From Halomarinibacterium sp041392205 (GTDB lineage: Bacteria > Bacteroidota > Bacteroidia > Flavobacteriales > Flavobacteriaceae), in NCBI GenBank assembly GCA_041392205.1, contig JAWKMO010000002.1, positions 124,001-188,000 on the forward strand: a stretch of 64,000 nt of DNA, read 5' to 3'. Both the position numbers and the translations under genes were made by a program. This document shows, in pieces, positions 17,925 to 27,186 of the stretch. The first letter of the stretch is position 1, and every line of letters begins with the position of its first letter. Below the pieces are notes generated by a model. That model did no database searches, was not told the origin of the DNA, and saw only the letters and a program-made list of their open reading frames with translations.

Positions 17925-19398
17925 ACTGATATTCAATTTGTAATACGTTTAAAACTAATGGAAAAATAATTTCCGTTGTTGGGCTCTGCCTTTTAAGACT
18001 GTTTATAATTGCTACTTTTTCGGGATATCGTTCTTTATAGCTTTCTGAAAACCAGATAAGAAAAGCAGGGTTTTTGAGTTCATTTCCTCCTTGTGCATGT
18101 AACCATTTTCCGGCTTCGCCCATATATTCTCCGTGATCTGAAACATACATCATTACCGAAGGAATGGATTCATCTTCCAATTTTTTTATTACTTCATTTA
18201 AAAAGAAGTCTAAATAAACAATGGTGTTGTCATAGCTATTAATCATTTCTTGGGGCTGTAATGAGGGAATATACTTACTATCTATAATAGGTGTATATAC
18301 CCTAAAGAGTTCTCTATATCGGTTTTCATACCACCAATGACTGCCTATCATATGCAAGGTAATTAGCTGTTTTGGGCGCTGTTTTAAAACAGAATCCAAT
18401 TCGGGTAACATTTCTTCATCTAATTTTTTAGAAAAGCTAAATTCACTTTTATATTTATCTATTAACAATACCTCATGGTTGGTCTCAACAATGTCTTTGA
18501 AAGATTTTTCTAAGGTTTGATTTCCTATCCACGAGGTGTGATAATTTGCTTGTTTAGCAATACTAAAAAAAGAGATGAATGGGCCTTCAGATTCTTCAAA
18601 CCCTTTATTTGTAAGTATTTGGGGAACACTAGCGCCAGTATAAGTATAGGCCGTATAAAGATTTGGAATCGAAATAATATCTTTCCTATTGGAAAGAAGC
18701 GGGGTTGTATTGCGCGAATATCCATTTATTCCCAAGTGGTCTGCTCTAACCGTTTCTCCTAGGACAAAAACCATTTTTATACTATCCTTTGAACTTTTAA
18801 TGCTTTTTGCTTCATAAAACAACGTTAGATCAGGTTTTTCAAAATATTGTTTTGTGCTGTAATAAATAGTATAGGGCAATCTATTTTTTAAACTCCCGGG
18901 TCTTTTTGTTTCTAGCACAGGAAATATGAGAAGACAGGCTAATGCTGGCAACAAAAAGAATGTAAACCCTTGTCTTTTGTTTATTTTATTATAAAATTTT
19001 ATAAAAACATAAATAACCAGGACAACAATAATAATAAACACCGCCAAAGGAAAGCTTAAAAGGTCAATGGCAATATCTGTTTTGGTTTCAAAAATAGATT
19101 GTAAGAGGGATGGGGTTACAGACAAGTCTTGTGTGTACCCCCAAAAAGCAAAAAGAGAACCCACAGAAAAAAAAAGGGAGAAAACGACCTTAAAAAGTTT
19201 TGTAAATAAGCTTATAAAATAAATTGCGCCAGCTAAAGAGGTCTGCAAAAGGCATAGGTGAAAAATATATATTAAAACATCCTTTCCCCCTTGTAAAGGA
19301 GTGTGAATATAGGACGCTCCTGTAATAAAAAAAACAATGGTAATATTAAGTAGAAGATGGAAAACAATTACTTGTTTAACTTTTTGAAGTTTTTCCAT
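17917..19398 (-). CDS. Lipid A phosphoethanolamine transferase-like protein (EptA/sulfatase family)
   Basis: 493 residues. About four or five membrane helices occupy residues 1-160, followed by a periplasmic sulfatase-like domain. Key residues fit the EptA family: the metal-binding Glu215 in VLGETVRADH, a likely catalytic Thr near 254 in YTYTGASVP, HMIGSHW, and YVSDHGEYMGE with the final metal ligands. These enzymes move phosphoethanolamine from phosphatidylethanolamine onto lipid A or another surface glycan, which lowers negative charge. The acceptor here cannot be told. The first 23 bases lie inside the end of the upstream acyltransferase gene, so translation is coupled; the pair may modify the same envelope molecule. 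Confidence 0.85.
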   Translation of the reverse strand: MEKLQKVKQVIVFHLLLNITIVFFITGASYIHTPLQGGKDVLIYIFHLCLLQTSLAGAIYFISLFTKLFKVVFSLFFSVGSLFAFWGYTQDLSVTPSLLQSIFETKTDIAIDLLSFPLAVFIIIVVLVIYVFIKFYNKINKRQGFTFFLLPALACLLIFPVLETKRPGSLKNRLPYTIYYSTKQYFEKPDLTLFYEAKSIKSSKDSIKMVFVLGETVRADHLGINGYSRNTTPLLSNRKDIISIPNLYTAYTYTGASVPQILTNKGFEESEGPFISFFSIAKQANYHTSWIGNQTLEKSFKDIVETNHEVLLIDKYKSEFSFSKKLDEEMLPELDSVLKQRPKQLITLHMIGSHWWYENRYRELFRVYTPIIDSKYIPSLQPQEMINSYDNTIVYLDFFLNEVIKKLEDESIPSVMMYVSDHGEYMGEAGKWLHAQGGNELKNPAFLIWFSESYKERYPEKVAIINSLKRQSPTTEIIFPLVLNVLQIEYQFN

Positions 19399-20371
19399 TT
19401 AATACAGGTAAAAATTTGTTGCTTAAAACGATAATAGGAACTGTTAACCCTATTTGAACAAATGCAAGATACAATTTTTGCCATTCATTCATTGTCTCAA
19501 AATGATACCCTAAAACAAAGATGCCAATTGCTTTAATAAAAGTCATTGCTGTTAAGTGCGTTGCTAAAATTATAATTGTATTTTTTCCAAGAAATTCCAA
19601 AATAGCACCATAAGGAAGGATTTTAAACAACATCACAAAAAACAAAGACCCTGAAATTCCTCCTGTTAAAAAGATAAATGGGTTTCCATAAATTGAACGA
19701 TACATGTCTACTTTATTTTCACTAAGCCAATACGCCAATAAGTGAAGCAATAAAAAAAGTAACGCAAATAAATACAATTTTATTCCATTCAAATTAGAAA
19801 GAAAACGGTTAAGATGGTTTCCTAAAAAGTAAAAGATAATAGCCACCATGGCAACATCTAAACTCCAGGGCAAGTGAATATTTGTATAGTAGCCCCAAGC
19901 TAATCCTAATGTTGATGTTATAAAAAGTAAGGCATAAAAATAAAATCCTTTAAAATATCGTTTTAAAAAACCAAAACAGAGATACACTACAAAAATACAA
20001 GGCAGAAACCATAAAGGAATTCCCCAACTCATATACGCTGAACCTCCTTGCGCATAAAAAATTCCAAAAAAGTTTTTTAAAACGGACATCTTTAGTTCAT
20101 TAACGTTTCCATAATGTCTGCCTAAAAGCCACCAAAACGTAAATAACAATATTGCCCAGAAAAAATAAGGAACCAATAGTTTTTTTGCCCTCCTTAGTAT
20201 GGCATCAACGGTAAAAGTATCTACATGAAAAAATCCTGCAATAAAGAAAAAAAGGGGGACATGAAATGTATAGATATAAGGTTCTGTAATTGGGAAATTA
20301 TGTCCATAAACAACTAAAAAAATAGAAAATCCACGAGCTTGGTCTATCCATTTTTTTCTTGTTTTTTCCAT
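19376..20371 (-). CDS. Acyltransferase 3 family membrane protein
   Basis: 331 residues with about ten membrane helices. The N-terminal motif KKWIDQARGFSIFLVVYGH, containing the conserved His of acyltransferase 3 (OafA/NodX-type) proteins, and the RRAKKLLVPYFFW segment support the call. Members transfer acetyl or other acyl groups onto sugars of surface polysaccharides or onto membrane lipids. The start codon abuts the stop of glnS with no gap, and the end overlaps the phosphoethanolamine-transferase-like gene by 23 bases. So glnS, this gene and the next are arranged as one transcription unit. Substrate unknown. Confidence 0.85.
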   Translation of the reverse strand: MEKTRKKWIDQARGFSIFLVVYGHNFPITEPYIYTFHVPLFFFIAGFFHVDTFTVDAILRRAKKLLVPYFFWAILLFTFWWLLGRHYGNVNELKMSVLKNFFGIFYAQGGSAYMSWGIPLWFLPCIFVVYLCFGFLKRYFKGFYFYALLFITSTLGLAWGYYTNIHLPWSLDVAMVAIIFYFLGNHLNRFLSNLNGIKLYLFALLFLLLHLLAYWLSENKVDMYRSIYGNPFIFLTGGISGSLFFVMLFKILPYGAILEFLGKNTIIILATHLTAMTFIKAIGIFVLGYHFETMNEWQKLYLAFVQIGLTVPIIVLSNKFLPVLNGKTSKS

Positions 20372-22048
20372 TTATGTAGTAATCTTAGCCCATGAATCCC
20401 TTAAAGGTACCGTTCTATTAAAAACTTTATTTTCTGAAGTACTATCTCTGTCTACCACAAAATACCCCAAACGTTGAAACTGAAAATGCTCCCCATGGGT
20501 TACTTCTTTTAAATTGGGTTCTGCATAACCTGTTATTGTTTCTAAAGAATTAGGGTTTACAAATTCCATAAAATCTCTCTCTTTATGAGTATCTGGAGAC
20601 GCTTCCGTAAATAAACGATCGTACAATCGTACTTCTACAGGGATAGACTCCTTTATAGAAACCCAATGTAAGGTTCCCTTTACCTTTCGTAGAGATGCTT
20701 CGCTTCCGCTACCACTTTTACTGTCTGGATCATAGGAGCAATGTATTTCTTTAATGTTTCCTGCAGGGTCTTTTACAACACTTTCACCTTTAATAATATA
20801 GGCATTTTTTAACCTAACTTCTTTTCCTAGTGTAAGTCTAAAAAATTTATTGTTTGCTTCTTCAAGAAAGTCTTCTTTTTCTATATAAAGCTCTTTTGAA
20901 AAGGGTACTTTTCGGCTACCAGATTGTTCTTCTTCAGGATTATTTTCTGCCTCCAACCACTCGGTCTTTCCTTCGGGGTAATTGGTAATAATCAATTTTA
21001 TGGGATCCAATACCACCATTACCCTAGTAGCCTTTTTATTTAAGTCTTCACGAACATTAAACTCAAGATGTGAGACGTCTATTAAATTCTCTCTTTTTCC
21101 AACCCCTATACTATCTGCAAAATTTCTAATTGATTCTGGGGTATATCCTCTTCTTCGTAATCCCGCAATGGTAGGCATTCTAGGGTCATCCCAGCCAGAA
21201 ACCACCCCTTCTTGCACTAGTTTTAAAAGTTTCCTTTTACTAACCACGGTATGACTTAGGTTTCGACGGGCAAATTCACGTTGTTTAGGGCGTAATTTAT
21301 TCACATCATATACTTGATCCAAGAACCAATCGTAGAGCTCTCTGTGAGGCAAAAACTCGAGGGTACAAAAAGAGTGAGATACTTGTTCTATATAATCGCT
21401 TTCGCCATGAGTCCAATCGTACATTGGGAAAATCTTCCAATCGGTTCCTGTACGATGATGGTGTTTATGCAGCACTCTGTACATTACAGGATCGCGCATT
21501 AACATATTAGGAGAGGTCATATCAATTTTTGCACGAAGCACATGAGCCCCTTCAGGAACATCTCCATTTTTCATTTTTTCGAAAAGCTCCAAATTTTCTT
21601 CCACGGTTCTATTTCTATAGGGACTTTTAGTACCTGGAATATTTGGTGTTCCCTTTTGAGCGGCAATTTCTTCTGAAGTTTGCGAGTCTACATAAGCCTT
21701 TCCGTCTTTAATTAATTGAATAGCCCAATCGTAAAGTTGTTGAAAATAATCTGAAGCATAGCACTCTTGTGCCCACTTAAACCCTAACCAAGCGATGTCT
21801 CTTTTAATAGCATCTACAAATTCCTGTTCTTCTTTTGCTGGGTTAGTATCATCAAAACGTAAGTTTACGGGCGCATGGTACTTAAGTCCCAAACCAAAGT
21901 TTAAACAAATGGAGGAGGCATGGCCAATATGTAAATACCCATTAGGTTCTGGCGGAAATCGGAAGCATAAATCGCTTTTCGAGTATCCGTTTTTTAAATC
22001 TTCTTCTATAATATGCTCAATAAAATTGAGGCTTTTTTCTTCGCTCAT
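20372..22048 (-). CDS. glnS: Glutamine--tRNA ligase
   Basis: 558 residues, the expected size for GlnRS. The class I motifs are clear: PPEPNGYLHIGH (HIGH at about 40-43) and the KMSKS-type VVSKRKLLKL near 270. The N-terminal Rossmann domain is followed by the two beta-barrel anticodon-binding domains. Presence of glnS indicates direct charging of tRNA-Gln. The nearest -7 element (TACCTTTG, minus strand, 22155-22162) predicts a leader of about 100 bases that contains a GC-rich 13-base inverted repeat (22068-22129). The gene is followed without a gap by the acyltransferase gene. Confidence 0.97.
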   Translation of the reverse strand: MSEEKSLNFIEHIIEEDLKNGYSKSDLCFRFPPEPNGYLHIGHASSICLNFGLGLKYHAPVNLRFDDTNPAKEEQEFVDAIKRDIAWLGFKWAQECYASDYFQQLYDWAIQLIKDGKAYVDSQTSEEIAAQKGTPNIPGTKSPYRNRTVEENLELFEKMKNGDVPEGAHVLRAKIDMTSPNMLMRDPVMYRVLHKHHHRTGTDWKIFPMYDWTHGESDYIEQVSHSFCTLEFLPHRELYDWFLDQVYDVNKLRPKQREFARRNLSHTVVSKRKLLKLVQEGVVSGWDDPRMPTIAGLRRRGYTPESIRNFADSIGVGKRENLIDVSHLEFNVREDLNKKATRVMVVLDPIKLIITNYPEGKTEWLEAENNPEEEQSGSRKVPFSKELYIEKEDFLEEANNKFFRLTLGKEVRLKNAYIIKGESVVKDPAGNIKEIHCSYDPDSKSGSGSEASLRKVKGTLHWVSIKESIPVEVRLYDRLFTEASPDTHKERDFMEFVNPNSLETITGYAEPNLKEVTHGEHFQFQRLGYFVVDRDSTSENKVFNRTVPLRDSWAKITT

Positions 22049-22067
22049 AAAATTTTAAGTCACCCCT

Positions 22068-22129
22068 GAGCGCAGTCGAGGGATTCTTAGAAGTGTCTAA
22101 ACTTGTAAATTAAGTTCTCGACTGCGCTC
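22068..22129. repeat. GC-rich inverted repeat in the glnS leader
   Basis: GAGCGCAGTCGAG (22068-22080) and its exact reverse complement CTCGACTGCGCTC (22117-22129) are separated by 36 bases. The GC content is far above the surrounding AT-rich sequence. I recall the same core in intergenic regions of many flavobacterial genomes, so it is probably a dispersed repeat rather than a glnS-specific element. As RNA it can form a stable hairpin in the glnS leader. Confidence 0.8.
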
Positions 22130-22154
22130 GAACAGACACCTATAAAACCGATTG

Positions 22155-22162
22155 CAAAGGTA
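22155..22162 (-). promoter_or_regulatory. -7 element for glnS
   Basis: TACCTTTG on the minus strand, upstream of the inverted repeat; predicts a leader of about 100 bases for glnS. Confidence 0.55.
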
Positions 22163-22203
22163 AATAATTAACTGAAAAAAGTATCTTCGTAAAAAGTTTT
22201 TAA

Positions 22204-22560
22204 ATGAGTACTATTCGTCTTAAAGATATTCGCATTTATGCACATCATGGCTGTTTAATCGAAGAAGAAAAAATAGGAAGTGATTATTTGGTAAATCTTT
22301 CCGTAAAAGCAAATTTGACAGATGCTTCGCAAAGTGATGAGTTAAAAGATACTGTGGACTATGTGCATTTGCATAAAATTGTAAAGGAACAAATGGGTAT
22401 TCGATCAAAATTGCTTGAGCATATTGGTCAACGTATAATTAGCGCTATTTTTTCTGAAATTCCATTGGTTTCTGAAATTACGGTAAGTGTGGCAAAAGTA
22501 AATCCTCCTATTGGCGGGGATGTTGCCGCTGTAAGTGTTATTATGAAATCGAAAAGATAA
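22204..22560 (+). CDS. folB: Dihydroneopterin aldolase
   Basis: 118 residues, the family's usual length. FolB splits 7,8-dihydroneopterin into 6-hydroxymethyl-7,8-dihydropterin and glycolaldehyde in folate synthesis. The N-terminal IRIYAHHGCLIEEEKIG segment (with the conserved His and Glu), the DTVDYVHLHKIV segment and the C-terminal VAKVNPPIGGDV pattern match the family. A weak -7-like TATCTTCG (22182-22189) lies 14 bases upstream. No other folate gene is adjacent. The gene diverges from glnS. Confidence 0.93.
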   Translation: MSTIRLKDIRIYAHHGCLIEEEKIGSDYLVNLSVKANLTDASQSDELKDTVDYVHLHKIVKEQMGIRSKLLEHIGQRIISAIFSEIPLVSEITVSVAKVNPPIGGDVAAVSVIMKSKR

Positions 22561-22689
22561 ATTAAAAAAGTAAAAGATTGCTACGCTAAAAAATTCATGA
22601 AAAAGTCCTTTTTCATCTTATCATTTTTTTTAAATGGCTTCTTCTTTTTTAAAACATGGTATTTCCCTTTTGTTTCTTTGGAAACTTAT

Positions 22690-22697
22690 TATATTTG
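22690..22697 (+). promoter_or_regulatory. -7 element upstream of tRNA-Cys
   Basis: TATATTTG, 46 bases before the mature tRNA. A second weaker candidate (TATTTTCG) sits closer to the tRNA. Confidence 0.4.
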
Positions 22698-22743
22698 TGC
22701 CTAGAAAAACTGGTATTAAATACTTATTTTCGCAAGAATTAAT

Positions 22744-22814
22744 GGCGTCTTGGCCGAGTGGCTAGGCTCAGCTCTGCAAAAGCTGCTACAGCGGTTCGAA
22801 TCCGCTAGACGCCT
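22744..22814 (+). tRNA. tRNA-Cys (GCA)
   Basis: A 71-base cloverleaf: acceptor GGCGTCT/AGACGCC, anticodon stem CAGCT/AGCTG with loop CTGCAAA (anticodon GCA), T arm AGCGG-TTCGAAT-CCGCT, discriminator T as usual for tRNA-Cys. CCA is not encoded. A terminator follows 7 bases later. Confidence 0.95.
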
Positions 22815-22821
22815 CAAAAAG

Positions 22822-22848
22822 CCTTCACCATTGTGAAGGTTTTTTTTA
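22822..22848. terminator. Terminator after tRNA-Cys
   Basis: Stem CCTTCAC/GTGAAGG (22822-22828, 22833-22839), loop CATT, then nine T. An A-run on the left side allows it to work also for the convergent LysE gene. Confidence 0.85.
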
Positions 22849-23532
22849 TCCATTAATATTTTCTGTAGGACTTGGGATGCGATTCAAGCCTTTTTGAACT
22901 TTTTCAGGGAATATTCCTTGAAGCAACATAGCCACTCCAAAAATAAGGATAAGAATGCTTACCCACTTTTTCGTTTTATAGATAAATCGAGGGGTCATTT
23001 TACTTTTCAGCCTTTTGGCTAATGATATTTTTAATAAGTCTGTTAAAAAGAAAGTGGCTAAAACCGTAAGTAAAAAAAAGAAGACGCCATTTTCAGAAGT
23101 GGTTAATGCATTTGCCATGATAATGGTTCCAATCCAACCCGCTAACACTCCAAAATTGACAAAATTGAGTAAAAATCCTTTCAGGAAAAGACCTCCTAAA
23201 TCTTTTTTGACATTTACGGCATAGTGTTCTCTAACAATTTTTATAAACGATTTTGCAGTACGTATGTAAGAAATAATGGCATAAGCGATAAGTACAGCGC
23301 CACCAAAAATGAGGAGTCCAGGATCGTCTTTAACCCTAATTAAAATTTTGCTTGTACTAAAATAGGCAATTAAAATAAAAATAATATCGGCTGTTTGTGC
23401 TCCCAAATCGAAGAATAGTCCCGCTTTAAATCCCTTGGTAATACTGGTCTCTATAAGTGTGAAAAAGACAGGGCCTATAGCAAATGCTAATAGAAATCCA
23501 TATAGGGCAGCATATAACAAACCGTCAAGCAT
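22846..23532 (-). CDS. LysE family translocator
   Basis: 228 residues with about six membrane helices and the family's N-terminal pattern (YGFLLAFAIGPVFFTLIETSITKGFKAG). LysE/RhtB-type proteins export amino acids such as lysine, homoserine or threonine through the inner membrane; the substrate cannot be assigned from this sequence. The gene is single, converging on tRNA-Cys, with the bidirectional terminator at its 3' end. Confidence 0.88.
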   Translation of the reverse strand: MLDGLLYAALYGFLLAFAIGPVFFTLIETSITKGFKAGLFFDLGAQTADIIFILIAYFSTSKILIRVKDDPGLLIFGGAVLIAYAIISYIRTAKSFIKIVREHYAVNVKKDLGGLFLKGFLLNFVNFGVLAGWIGTIIMANALTTSENGVFFFLLTVLATFFLTDLLKISLAKRLKSKMTPRFIYKTKKWVSILILIFGVAMLLQGIFPEKVQKGLNRIPSPTENING

Positions 23533-23629
23533 GCCTTAAAATTACGAATTTGTTTATGGATGTTTAACGGTTCTAAAAAAAATTATAAATAACCCGCTCT
23601 AACCCCTTTTAAAAAGGGAATATAAAAAA

Positions 23630-24304
23630 TTAATTCATGCGTTTAATACGCCCACCAGCAAAGCTTTTTTCGTTTACGGTTTTTGGGTTTCCATAAATGT
23701 AAACATCTCCCCCAGCAGTTACTTTTACATCTACTTTGTTGCTTGCATTAATATCGGCTTCTCCTGCTGCAGTAATACCTATTTTTGTATCTTCCGTTTT
23801 TAAGTCCCGTCCTTCAAAAATACCTCCCGAGTTTAAAAGAATTTCTTGGCTTTTTGATATCCCTGAAGCTTCTACGATTCCGCCACTTACGGCTTTAATT
23901 TTGGTATGGTTTGCCTCCAAACCAACTTTTATTCTTCCTCCTTCTTGGGCTCTAAGCTCAATCGTGTTTTGAGAAATCATTTCGTTGCCAACGATTTGTG
24001 CTCCTTCGTTGGCGTCAATGATATCAATATTCTTGAAATATACTTCAACATAAGTGTCTTCGCCTCTAAAAATCTTATCGGCATTCATCTTTACTTTTAA
24101 CATGCCGTTTTTATTGATAATGCTTACATCTTGAGTGTCTTCCCCCTTAATTACAACTTTGTTTTCAGTAGATTGAATGAGAGTTACTTCGATTAAATCA
24201 TACACTTTTAATTCGTTAAAATCTCCTACCTCTTTTGTAATGATTCCTTGTGAAAAAACATTTGACGTTAGTATTGCTAAAAATAAAGTACTTAAAATTT
24301 TCAT
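23630..24304 (-). CDS. Head GIN domain-containing protein (DUF2807)
   Basis: 224 residues: a signal peptide (about 1-18, ending NVFSQG), then a repetitive beta-rich domain with regularly spaced Gly/Asn and ALA-GLY-GLY type turns (VSGGIVEASG, TAAGEADINAS, VTAGGDVYIYG), typical of the DUF2807 right-handed helix/adhesin-like fold. It is exported, probably to the periplasm or cell surface. Function unknown. The gene stands alone with short gaps to LysE and DUF3124 genes. Confidence 0.87.
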   Translation of the reverse strand: MKILSTLFLAILTSNVFSQGIITKEVGDFNELKVYDLIEVTLIQSTENKVVIKGEDTQDVSIINKNGMLKVKMNADKIFRGEDTYVEVYFKNIDIIDANEGAQIVGNEMISQNTIELRAQEGGRIKVGLEANHTKIKAVSGGIVEASGISKSQEILLNSGGIFEGRDLKTEDTKIGITAAGEADINASNKVDVKVTAGGDVYIYGNPKTVNEKSFAGGRIKRMN

Positions 24305-24357
24305 CTGTTTGTTTTTTGATTTCTTTAAAGATGAAAGAAATTCGAAATTGTTACAGT

Positions 24358-24888
24358 TTAATCAATTGTTATTCCTTGCGTTGTAAAAGACAATCCCTGT
24401 TGCCCGTAGGTAGAAATCATAGCACATTCAAAAAATGGTTCGTGAGTATTGGGTTGTATCATCCAATCGAATATAAAATTGGCTCCAGATCCTCCTTCTT
24501 TATCGCGCTCATCAATTACGATTTCTACTGTTTCTAGTGGAGCAATAAAAATAGGCTTCGTAAAATAGCTACGTATTAATTGCCCGTGGGTATTATAATA
24601 TTCTGCTTTTTCAAGAAAAATAGTGTCTTTTTTATTGATATTTCTTAAACTTACCGTAGCGGTTAAATTTATGGTCGCATGTTCTGTTTCGCTATAAATT
24701 TCGGAGTAGACGGAAAGATATGAAGAGCCGGTTATTAAAGAATCTTTCAGTGGATTGTTTACATATCTTTTTTCCCAATTAACAGGATTGATAGAGCTTA
24801 TTTCTTTTTGATTTTCGCAACCCAAAGAAACTAAAATGAAACAAGGAATGATGATGTAAAAGACATATTTCATTGAAGTGATTTTCAA
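24358..24888 (-). CDS. DUF3124 domain-containing lipoprotein
   Basis: 176 residues. The N-terminal hydrophobic segment ends in a lipobox (VSLGC, Cys at about 24), so it is a likely lipoprotein. The remainder is beta-rich (INLTATVSLRNINKKDTIFLEKAEYYN) and fits DUF3124. No catalytic motif. It lies 19 bases upstream of the rnr stop on the same strand, so rnr and this gene may be co-transcribed. Function unknown. Confidence 0.82.
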   Translation of the reverse strand: MKITSMKYVFYIIIPCFILVSLGCENQKEISSINPVNWEKRYVNNPLKDSLITGSSYLSVYSEIYSETEHATINLTATVSLRNINKKDTIFLEKAEYYNTHGQLIRSYFTKPIFIAPLETVEIVIDERDKEGGSGANFIFDWMIQPNTHEPFFECAMISTYGQQGLSFTTQGITID

Positions 24889-24906
24889 TGACTGAAATTA
24901 CAAAAT

Positions 24907-27102
24907 TTATTCCACTTCTTTTCTATGCCCTAGCATAAGAAAATCGAGATGCTTTTTTACTAAATCGGCATTTTTTACTTTTACATACACTTCGTCTCCC
25001 AAGCGATAAACATTGTGGGTTTTGCTTCCAATAACAGCAAATTCATCTCGGTCAAAACTGTAATGATCGTCTTTTAAATCTTGTACCCTTACCATCCCTT
25101 CGCATTTATTCGAAATAATTTCTACATACACCCCCCACTCTGTTACGCCAGAAATAACGCCCAAAAATTTTTGGTCTTTATGATCCAGCATATATTTAAC
25201 TTGCATGTATTTTACACTATCCCTTTCTGCATTGGCTGCTAAGTTTTCCATATCACTAGAATGTGCACATTGTTCTTCGTATTTTTCTTCGGAAGCACTT
25301 TTTCCTCCATCAAGATAATGTTGTAGTAAACGGTGTACCATGACATCGGGATACCTTCTAATGGGGGACGTAAAATGAGTATAATAATCGAAGGCGAGTC
25401 CGTAATGCCCAATATTATTTGTGGTGTAAACAGCTTTACTCATACTTCTAATAGCTAAAGTGTCTACTAGGTTTTGTTCTTTTTTTCCGGCCACATTTTC
25501 TAATAACTTATTTAAAGAACTTGCGGTAGTTTTACGATCGCGTGTATCTAGTTTATAACCAAACCGTTTAATAATATTTTCCAGTGCAGCTATTTTTTCA
25601 TCATCCGGTTCATCATGGACTCGGTATACAAACGTTTTTTTTGGGTTTTGTTTGCCAATAAATTCTGCTACACTTCGATTGGCTAAGAGCATAAACTCTT
25701 CAATTAATTTATTTGCATCTTTAGCTTCTTTAAAATAGACTCCTTCTGGATTATTGTTTTCATCTAAAATAAATTTCACCTCAACTTTATCAAACGAAAT
25801 AGCACCATTGTGCATCCGTTGTTTACGAAGAATTTTTGCCAAACGATCCATTTCTAGGACGGCTTCCGTAATGTTTGAATCCACCGTATAGCTTTTTCCT
25901 GTAAGCGAAATTGTTGAAGGGATTTCACCTTTACCTGTTTCTATAATTTCCTGAGCTTCTTCATACGCAAAACGAGCATCACTATAGGTAACCGTTCTTC
26001 CAAACCATTTATTTATTACCTCAGCTTTGTTATTCATTTCAAAAACAGCCGAAAAGGTATATTTTTCTTCAAGAGGACGAAGCGAACATGCATTATTACT
26101 TAAAATTTCGGGCAACATAGGCACCACTCTATCTACTAAATACACAGAGGTGGCTCGTTCGTAAGCTTCATCATCTAATGCTGTACCTGGCTTAAGGTAA
26201 TGGGAAACGTCGGCAATATGAATCCCAATTTCGTAGTTTCCATTTTCCATTTTTTGAAAAGAGAGTGCATCGTCAAAATCTTTTGCATCTTTTGGATCTA
26301 TGGTAAAGGTTAATACTTTACGCATATCCCTTCTTTTATTAATTTCTGCATCTTGAATAGACGTGTCTAGCTTATTTGCATAAGCTTCTACATTTGTAGG
26401 AAATTCGTACGGTAGTCCATATTGTGCTAAAATAGCGTGAATTTCGGTGTCGTGTTCTCCGGCTTTACCCAGTACTTTAAGAACGCTTCCAATAGGAGAA
26501 TCGCTATGCGTTTCCCACCCTTCCATTTTTACTAAAACCTTATCCCCATTTTGGGCTTTATTGATTTTGCTTTTTGGGACAAAAATATCGGTGTACATAC
26601 TATATCCTGTACACTCTACAAAAGCAAATTTGTCTGAAACTTGAATGGTTCCTACAAACTCGGTTCTTTTACGTTGTAAGATTTTTGTTACTTCTCCTTC
26701 TTGCTTTCCACCTTTTTTTCGCTTAAAAACATAGACTTCCACCACATCCCCATGCAACGCTTTGTTGAGGTGTTTATTTTTTACAATAATATCCTCATCC
26801 AATCCTTCTACCACCACATAGCCTTGGCCTCTGGTATTAACATCCATAATTCCTGTATGGTAATTTTGCGATGGTGTTAGACTGTATTTTCCACGATCAA
26901 CTTCTATAATAGCGCCTTGCAATTTTAATCGCTGAAGACTTTTTACTATGTGGTTTCGGCTACTGGGGTCATCCAAACCTAACTTCGCTGCAATTTGTTT
27001 ATAGTTGAAAGTTTGAGTGTGATCTTTTCTAAGAATAGTGAGGATGGGTTCGCTAAAGTTTTCGCTTTTATTTTTCTTTCCTCCTTTTTTTCTTTTCCGC
27101 AT
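24907..27102 (-). CDS. rnr: Ribonuclease R
   Basis: 731 residues, typical RNase II/RNase R size. Domain order: an N-terminal helix-turn-helix-like segment (YKQIAAKLGL, about 35-45), cold-shock domains, the RNB catalytic domain with TIDPKDAKDFDDALS (metal-binding aspartates, about 268-282) and HIADVSHYL, and a C-terminal S1 domain (FLGVISGVTEWGVYVEI), followed by a short tail. The enzyme is a processive 3'-5' exoribonuclease able to degrade structured RNA. It is divergent from the DUF2007 gene and followed by the DUF3124 lipoprotein gene. Confidence 0.96.
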   Translation of the reverse strand: MRKRKKGGKKNKSENFSEPILTILRKDHTQTFNYKQIAAKLGLDDPSSRNHIVKSLQRLKLQGAIIEVDRGKYSLTPSQNYHTGIMDVNTRGQGYVVVEGLDEDIIVKNKHLNKALHGDVVEVYVFKRKKGGKQEGEVTKILQRKRTEFVGTIQVSDKFAFVECTGYSMYTDIFVPKSKINKAQNGDKVLVKMEGWETHSDSPIGSVLKVLGKAGEHDTEIHAILAQYGLPYEFPTNVEAYANKLDTSIQDAEINKRRDMRKVLTFTIDPKDAKDFDDALSFQKMENGNYEIGIHIADVSHYLKPGTALDDEAYERATSVYLVDRVVPMLPEILSNNACSLRPLEEKYTFSAVFEMNNKAEVINKWFGRTVTYSDARFAYEEAQEIIETGKGEIPSTISLTGKSYTVDSNITEAVLEMDRLAKILRKQRMHNGAISFDKVEVKFILDENNNPEGVYFKEAKDANKLIEEFMLLANRSVAEFIGKQNPKKTFVYRVHDEPDDEKIAALENIIKRFGYKLDTRDRKTTASSLNKLLENVAGKKEQNLVDTLAIRSMSKAVYTTNNIGHYGLAFDYYTHFTSPIRRYPDVMVHRLLQHYLDGGKSASEEKYEEQCAHSSDMENLAANAERDSVKYMQVKYMLDHKDQKFLGVISGVTEWGVYVEIISNKCEGMVRVQDLKDDHYSFDRDEFAVIGSKTHNVYRLGDEVYVKVKNADLVKKHLDFLMLGHRKEVE

Positions 27103-27186
27103 GGTTCAAATTATATTTTGTAAAAGTACATGTATTCATCTAATAGCCTCTTATAATTAGCGAAGAATTAGTATTTTAGTAATACT

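Noticed and set aside
22597..22704. A 35-codon hydrophobic open frame between folB and tRNA-Cys
   Set aside because: No ribosome-binding or promoter support, and its beginning is a hairpin (ATGAAAAAG/CTTTTTCAT). It is more likely noise or a weak folB terminator.
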